From DATAFO01 sp046728935 (GTDB taxonomy: Bacteria; Actinomycetota; Thermoleophilia; Solirubrobacterales; 70-9): 10,481 nt of DNA. The notes under the pieces are model-generated. The model did not search any database, was not told the DNA's origin, and worked only from the letters and a program-made list of their open reading frames with translations. Shown here piece by piece: positions 6,028 to 10,481 of the stretch. The translations under genes were made by a program, and so were the position numbers. Each line of letters begins with the position of its first letter. Position 1 is the first letter of the stretch. Where the stretch lies: contig JBKPFS010000161.1 of the NCBI GenBank assembly GCA_046728935.1, positions 1 to 10,481 on the forward strand, given 5' to 3'.

Positions 6028-6767
6028 GTCCGCCGCCGAAGCCGGTCCGGCTCGCCGCTACCGGCGAGCGCCCCGTCTGCCCGCTCGGCGTCTGCGACGG
6101 GTCCGGGTGGGTCCTCGGTCCCGAGGACGTCGCGCGGCCCTGCGATTGCCGCGAGAGCACGCTCGCCCGCCGGCGGGCCCGCGGCATCGCCTCGGCGATA
6201 CCAGCACGCTTCCGCGGCGTCAGCTTCGACCGCCCGCCGGTCTCGGACATGGTCCGGGATCCGGCCCGGGCGCCCGTGTACGAGGCCGTGCGCGAGTTCA
6301 CCAACGAGATCGGCGAGCGACTCGACTCGGGCCGCGGCCTCTGGTTGATGGGGGACGTGGGCACGGGCAAGACCACGCTCGCGATGCTGGTCTCAAAGGC
6401 GGCGGTCGAGGCCGGCCGCAGCGTGGCGATCTACTCCCTGCCGCGTCTGCTGGCCCGAATCAGGCGCACCTACGACGCCGAGGCCGGCGAGGACTCCTTC
6501 CTCGACTTCTTCGAGCGCCTGACCTCGGTCGATCTGCTCCACGTCGACGACCTCGGCGCCGAGAAGCGCACGGACTGGGTCCTCGAGCAGCTCTACGCGA
6601 TCGTCGACGAGCGCTACGAGTCGCGGCGCTCGATCCTCGTCACCACCAACCTCAGCCAGGAGGAGCTCGAGCAGCAGATCGGCCCCCGCACTGTCTCGCG
6701 GCTGATCGAGATCTGCGGCGACCCGCTCCCCCTGTTTGGCGAGGACGAGCGCTACCGCGTCGCCTGA
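6024..6767 (+). CDS. DnaC/DnaI-type AAA+ ATPase, probable helicase loader
   Basis: A 247-residue AAA+ protein of the DnaC/DnaI/IstB group, probably loading DnaB onto DNA. The N-terminal part has cysteines at 19, 24, 40 and 42 (CPLGVC, then PCDC), a zinc-ribbon-like set reminiscent of the zinc-binding N-domain by which DnaI contacts the helicase. The ATPase has Walker A GDVGTGKT (110-117), Walker B LLHVDDLG (171-178, Asp175/Asp176), sensor 1 ILVTTNL with Asn209, and TVSRLIEIC with a likely arginine finger at Arg226, ending in PLFGEDERYR. The GTG start overlaps the dnaB TGA (GTGA), with GGAGG at 6015-6019, so both are made from one message. IstB proteins look similar but sit beside istA transposase genes; none is present here. 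The loader role is inferred from family and position. Confidence 0.88.
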   Translation: MSPPPKPVRLAATGERPVCPLGVCDGSGWVLGPEDVARPCDCRESTLARRRARGIASAIPARFRGVSFDRPPVSDMVRDPARAPVYEAVREFTNEIGERLDSGRGLWLMGDVGTGKTTLAMLVSKAAVEAGRSVAIYSLPRLLARIRRTYDAEAGEDSFLDFFERLTSVDLLHVDDLGAEKRTDWVLEQLYAIVDERYESRRSILVTTNLSQEELEQQIGPRTVSRLIEICGDPLPLFGEDERYRVA

Positions 6768-7573
6768 GCGTTGGCTGCGGCCCGGCCGGTCGCGTACCAG
6801 GCCCTCGCCGTGAGCTCGAACGCCCCCTTCGGCGAGCCGAGCCGCCGCCTCACCTCCTCGCGCAGCCTCTCCTGCCGGCGCTCGTCGAGCGACGCGCAGT
6901 AGGCGCCGGATGGCGCAACGCCGGTCGGGAACGGCGCCCAGAAGTCGTCGAAGTCCTCGTAGGCGGCGCTGACCTCGAGCTCGTCGACCTCGATGTCCTC
7001 GAGGCCGGCCTGGGCCCACAGCGCCCGCAGCTCGTCCGGAGTGCAGTAGCGCATCCGCCGTCCCTCGTCGAGCTCCCCTGCGCCCTCGGGATCCAGCGCC
7101 ACCGCGGCATCCCAGAACGTCCTCAGCATCGTCATGCCGCGGGCGTAGTCCCACACGCACGCAGCGATCACCGCACCCCGCCGGGCCACCCGCCGCATCT
7201 CGGCGAGGCCGGTCGGGACGTTGCTCAGGAAGTTGATCACCAGCTGCGAGAGCACGGCGTCGAAGCTTCGGTCGTCGAAGGGCAATCGCTCGGCCGAGCC
7301 GCGGCGGACGTCGGCGCCCGGGACGCGCTGGCGACAGGCCTCGACGAAGGGCTCGGATGGATCGACCGCCGCGACCTCGGCGGCCCCGAGTCGCTCGGCG
7401 AGCGCTGCAGCGAGCATGCCCGTGCCGCAGCCCAAGTCGGGGGCTCGCATGCCCGCGCGCATCCCCGCGCGCTCGACCATGCCAGCCGCGAGCGCCGGCC
7501 CGTACCGCCCCACGTGCCGGTCGTATATGGCCGCCGAGGATCGGAACGTGGCGGCTCCCTCGACGGCGCTCAC
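6752..7573 (-). CDS. Class I SAM-dependent methyltransferase, substrate unknown
   Basis: A 273-residue cytoplasmic methyltransferase of the Methyltransf_11/UbiE-like type. Motif I is PDLGCGTG (45-52); here a proline stands where an aliphatic residue usually precedes the aspartate. The ribose-binding acidic residue is Asp71 (AAVDPS), and GSAERLPFDDRSFDAVLSQLV (92-112) is the typical adenine-binding and motif IV region. The C-terminal third is a mixed helical/strand cap with YCTPDELRALWAQAGLEDIEV. The GTG start is supported by GAGAGGA on the minus strand (7581-7587), 7 nt upstream. Its 3' end overlaps that of the helicase-loader gene by 16 bp, tail to tail, and it diverges from purA. Sequence alone does not reveal the substrate; UbiE/MenG-like quinone methylation is not supported by its neighbours. 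Confidence 0.88.
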   Translation of the reverse strand: MSAVEGAATFRSSAAIYDRHVGRYGPALAAGMVERAGMRAGMRAPDLGCGTGMLAAALAERLGAAEVAAVDPSEPFVEACRQRVPGADVRRGSAERLPFDDRSFDAVLSQLVINFLSNVPTGLAEMRRVARRGAVIAACVWDYARGMTMLRTFWDAAVALDPEGAGELDEGRRMRYCTPDELRALWAQAGLEDIEVDELEVSAAYEDFDDFWAPFPTGVAPSGAYCASLDERRQERLREEVRRRLGSPKGAFELTARAWYATGRAAANAQATR

Positions 7574-7591
7574 GCGGCGATCCTCTCACGT

Positions 7592-7605
7592 GGCCGGGTC
7601 CGGCC
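7592..7605. promoter_or_regulatory. Dyad in the divergent methyltransferase-purA promoter region
   Basis: GGCCGG-GT-CCGGCC is a perfect 6+6 bp inverted repeat in the 59-bp gap between two divergent genes, 12 bp upstream of the probable purA -10 box. The position would suit an operator, but such short GC dyads are common in DNA of this composition. Confidence 0.25.
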
Positions 7606-7617
7606 GTCCGAACTCCT

Positions 7618-7623
7618 CATAAT
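7618..7623 (+). promoter_or_regulatory. Probable -10 box of purA
   Basis: CATAAT ends 9 nt before the purA ATG, the same arrangement as at rpsR. It is the only AT-rich spot in the gap. No Shine-Dalgarno or -35 box is visible, so a leaderless transcript is likely. Confidence 0.45.
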
Positions 7624-7632
7624 CACGCCGCT

Positions 7633-8937
<1,305 letters not shown>

Positions 8938-8986
8938 CGACTTGACGCGCGCCCACACCGCCCCGAGCCACGCCGCAGGGCGCAAA

Positions 8987-8992
8987 TAGACT
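8987..8992 (+). promoter_or_regulatory. Probable -10 box (TAGACT) of the carboxylase gene
   Basis: TAGACT ends 7 nt before the ATG at 9000. There is no Shine-Dalgarno between, so this again suggests a leaderless message. TTGACG at 8942-8947 looks like a -35 box but is 39 nt away, too far to pair with it. Confidence 0.45.
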
Positions 8993-8999
8993 GGCCCCG

Positions 9000-10481
9000 A
9001 TGTTCGAGAAGGTCCTCGTGGCGAATCGGGGCGAGATCGCGATCCGCGTCATGCGCGCGCTGACGGAGCTCGGCGTGGGCTCGGTGGGCGTCTACTCGGA
9101 GGCTGACCGAGACGCGCCTCACGTCCGCGAGGCCGACGAGGCCTTCCTGCTTGGGCCGCCGGTGCCGGCGGAGAGCTACCTCAAGGTGGACCGGATCCTC
9201 GAGGTGGCGCGCGACGCCGGGGCCGAGGCGATCCACCCCGGCTACGGCTTCCTGGCCGAGAACACCGCCTTCGCCAAGGCGTGCGACGCAGCCGGGCTCG
9301 TCTTCGTAGGCCCGCCCGCGAGCGCGATCGAGGCGATGGGCTCGAAGACCCGGGCCCGCGAGCTGATGGCGGCGGCGGGCGTGCCGATCGTGCCCGGGAC
9401 GACCGCACCGGTGAAGGACCTGGAGGCGGCGAAGAAGGAGGCGAAGGAGATCGGCTACCCCGTCGCCTGCAAGGCCGCCGGGGGAGGCGGAGGCAAGGGC
9501 TTCCGGGTCGCCGAGTCCGAGGACGAGCTCGCGGACGCCTTCGAGGGCGCCGCACGAGAGGGCGAGAAGTTCTTCTCCGATCCCACCGTGTACATCGAGC
9601 GCTACCTCGACGACCCCCGCCACGTCGAGGTTCAGGTGCTCGCCGACACGCACGGCAACGTGATCCATCTCGGCGAGCGCGACTGCTCGATCCAGCGCCG
9701 TCACCAGAAGCTGATCGAGGAGGCGCCCGCCCCGCATGTCGACGCCGAGATGCGCGAGCGGATCGGCAAGATCGCGACCGACGCCGCGAGCGCGGTCGGG
9801 TACCGCTCCGCAGGCACCGTCGAGGGGCTACAGGTGGGCGACGACTACTTCTTCCTCGAGATGAACACTCGCGTGCAGGTCGAGCACTGCGTCACCGAGA
9901 TGGTCACCGGCGTGGACATCGTCCGCGAGCAGCTGCGCATCGCCGCCGGCGAGGAGCTGTCGCTGAAGCAGGACGACGTCGAGCTTCGCGGTCACGCGAT
10001 CGAGTGCCGGATCAACGCCGAGGCCGCGCACAAGAACTTCGCTCCGGCGCCGGGCAGGATCGACCACTACATCGAGCCGGCCGGCCCGGGCGTGCGGGTC
10101 GACTCGGGCCTCGAGGCGGGGTCGGAGGTGACGCCCCTGTATGACCCGATGGTCGCGAAGCTGATCGTCTGGGACGCGGACAGGGAGCACGCGACGGCGC
10201 GGATGCTGCGCGCGCTCGGTGAGTACGAGATCGAGCCGCTTCAGACGCTGATCCCCTTCCATCAGGCGATCCTCGCCACCGACCAATGGCGGCGAGGGGA
10301 GACCTGCCGCGATCTCACCGAGAACAGAGACTGGCTCAAGGCACTGGCCCCGGAGGTCCCGGCGAAGGCGGGCAAGGACGGCGAGGGCGATGTCGCGGAG
10401 GTCGCCGAGCGCGAGTACCAGGTGGAGGTCGACGGACGGCTGCACCGGGTGAAGGTGATCGGCGCGGCCGCGGCTGCGCCC
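9000..10481 (+). CDS. accC: Acyl-CoA carboxylase alpha chain, biotin carboxylase (partial, 3' end missing)
   Basis: The first 494 residues of a biotin carboxylase, which uses ATP and bicarbonate to carboxylate the biotin carried by a BCCP domain for malonyl-CoA or propionyl-CoA carboxylation. The frame is open to the window edge. Motifs align with E. coli AccC almost residue for residue: Lys116 (GSKTRAR), Lys158 in CKAAGGGGGKG, His208, Lys237 (RRHQK), Glu275, Glu287, the NTR motif with Arg291, Glu295 and Arg337 (ECRINAE). AccC alone ends near residue 450. Here a charged linker (about 450-470) and a new strand-rich segment (YQVEVDGRLHRVKVIG) follow, ending in an Ala-rich stretch. This resembles the start of the region leading to a fused biotinyl domain, as in actinobacterial alpha chains of about 600 residues. 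The biotinyl lysine itself lies outside the window. Whether the substrate is acetyl- or propionyl-CoA cannot be told. Confidence 0.95.
   Translation, partial: MFEKVLVANRGEIAIRVMRALTELGVGSVGVYSEADRDAPHVREADEAFLLGPPVPAESYLKVDRILEVARDAGAEAIHPGYGFLAENTAFAKACDAAGLVFVGPPASAIEAMGSKTRARELMAAAGVPIVPGTTAPVKDLEAAKKEAKEIGYPVACKAAGGGGGKGFRVAESEDELADAFEGAAREGEKFFSDPTVYIERYLDDPRHVEVQVLADTHGNVIHLGERDCSIQRRHQKLIEEAPAPHVDAEMRERIGKIATDAASAVGYRSAGTVEGLQVGDDYFFLEMNTRVQVEHCVTEMVTGVDIVREQLRIAAGEELSLKQDDVELRGHAIECRINAEAAHKNFAPAPGRIDHYIEPAGPGVRVDSGLEAGSEVTPLYDPMVAKLIVWDADREHATARMLRALGEYEIEPLQTLIPFHQAILATDQWRRGETCRDLTENRDWLKALAPEVPAKAGKDGEGDVAEVAEREYQVEVDGRLHRVKVIGAAAAAP

Noticed and set aside
6024..6767. The AAA+ gene as an IstB transposition helper from an IS21-type element.
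   Set aside because: No istA-like transposase, terminal repeats or target duplication is visible, and it overlaps dnaB within a conserved housekeeping run.
8942..8947. TTGACG as a -35 box for the carboxylase gene.
   Set aside because: It is 39 nt from the TAGACT box instead of about 17, and no -10-like sequence lies at the right distance.

Overview
The window is high-GC bacterial chromosome with dense genes and mostly housekeeping content. Several things point to the Actinomycetota, most likely the class Thermoleophilia (Solirubrobacterales or relatives): the order rpsF-ssb-rpsR-rplI-dnaB, frequent GTG and TTG starts, likely leaderless promoters, and a secreted protein with a multi-domain beta-sandwich layout. 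That placement is inference from gene style, not from a marker-gene tree.

Layout. Bases 1-294 hold the 3' end of a trehalose-6-phosphate synthase gene. It converges on a two-gene minus-strand unit (2435 down to 357): a small membrane-anchored, proline-rich protein of unknown function, followed by a 514-residue secreted protein. The second is translationally coupled to the first through a Shine-Dalgarno sequence that contains the first gene's stop codon. Diverging from this unit is the plus-strand run rpsF (S6, with a long acidic tail), ssb, rpsR (S18), rplI (L9), dnaB (replicative helicase) and a DnaC/DnaI-type AAA+ ATPase whose GTG start overlaps the dnaB stop. A minus-strand class I methyltransferase gene converges on this run and overlaps its last gene by 16 bp. 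It also diverges from purA (adenylosuccinate synthetase). Last is an acetyl/propionyl-CoA carboxylase alpha chain (biotin carboxylase) that runs off the right edge.

How they work together. The central run joins three small ribosomal proteins with the single-strand binding protein, the replicative helicase and its probable loader, coupling ribosome and replisome supply. purA (AMP synthesis) and the carboxylase (malonyl-CoA/acyl-CoA carboxylation) are neighbouring metabolic genes, probably with their own promoters. No mobile element, CRISPR array, tRNA or rRNA was seen, and no stretch over 300 bp lacks a gene.

There is no obvious new defence or mobile system here. The points most worth a second look are the dnaB-coupled helicase loader in an actinobacterial setting, -10 boxes lying 7-11 nt before start codons, the hairpins that abut several of those -10 boxes, and the uncharacterised membrane/secreted protein pair.
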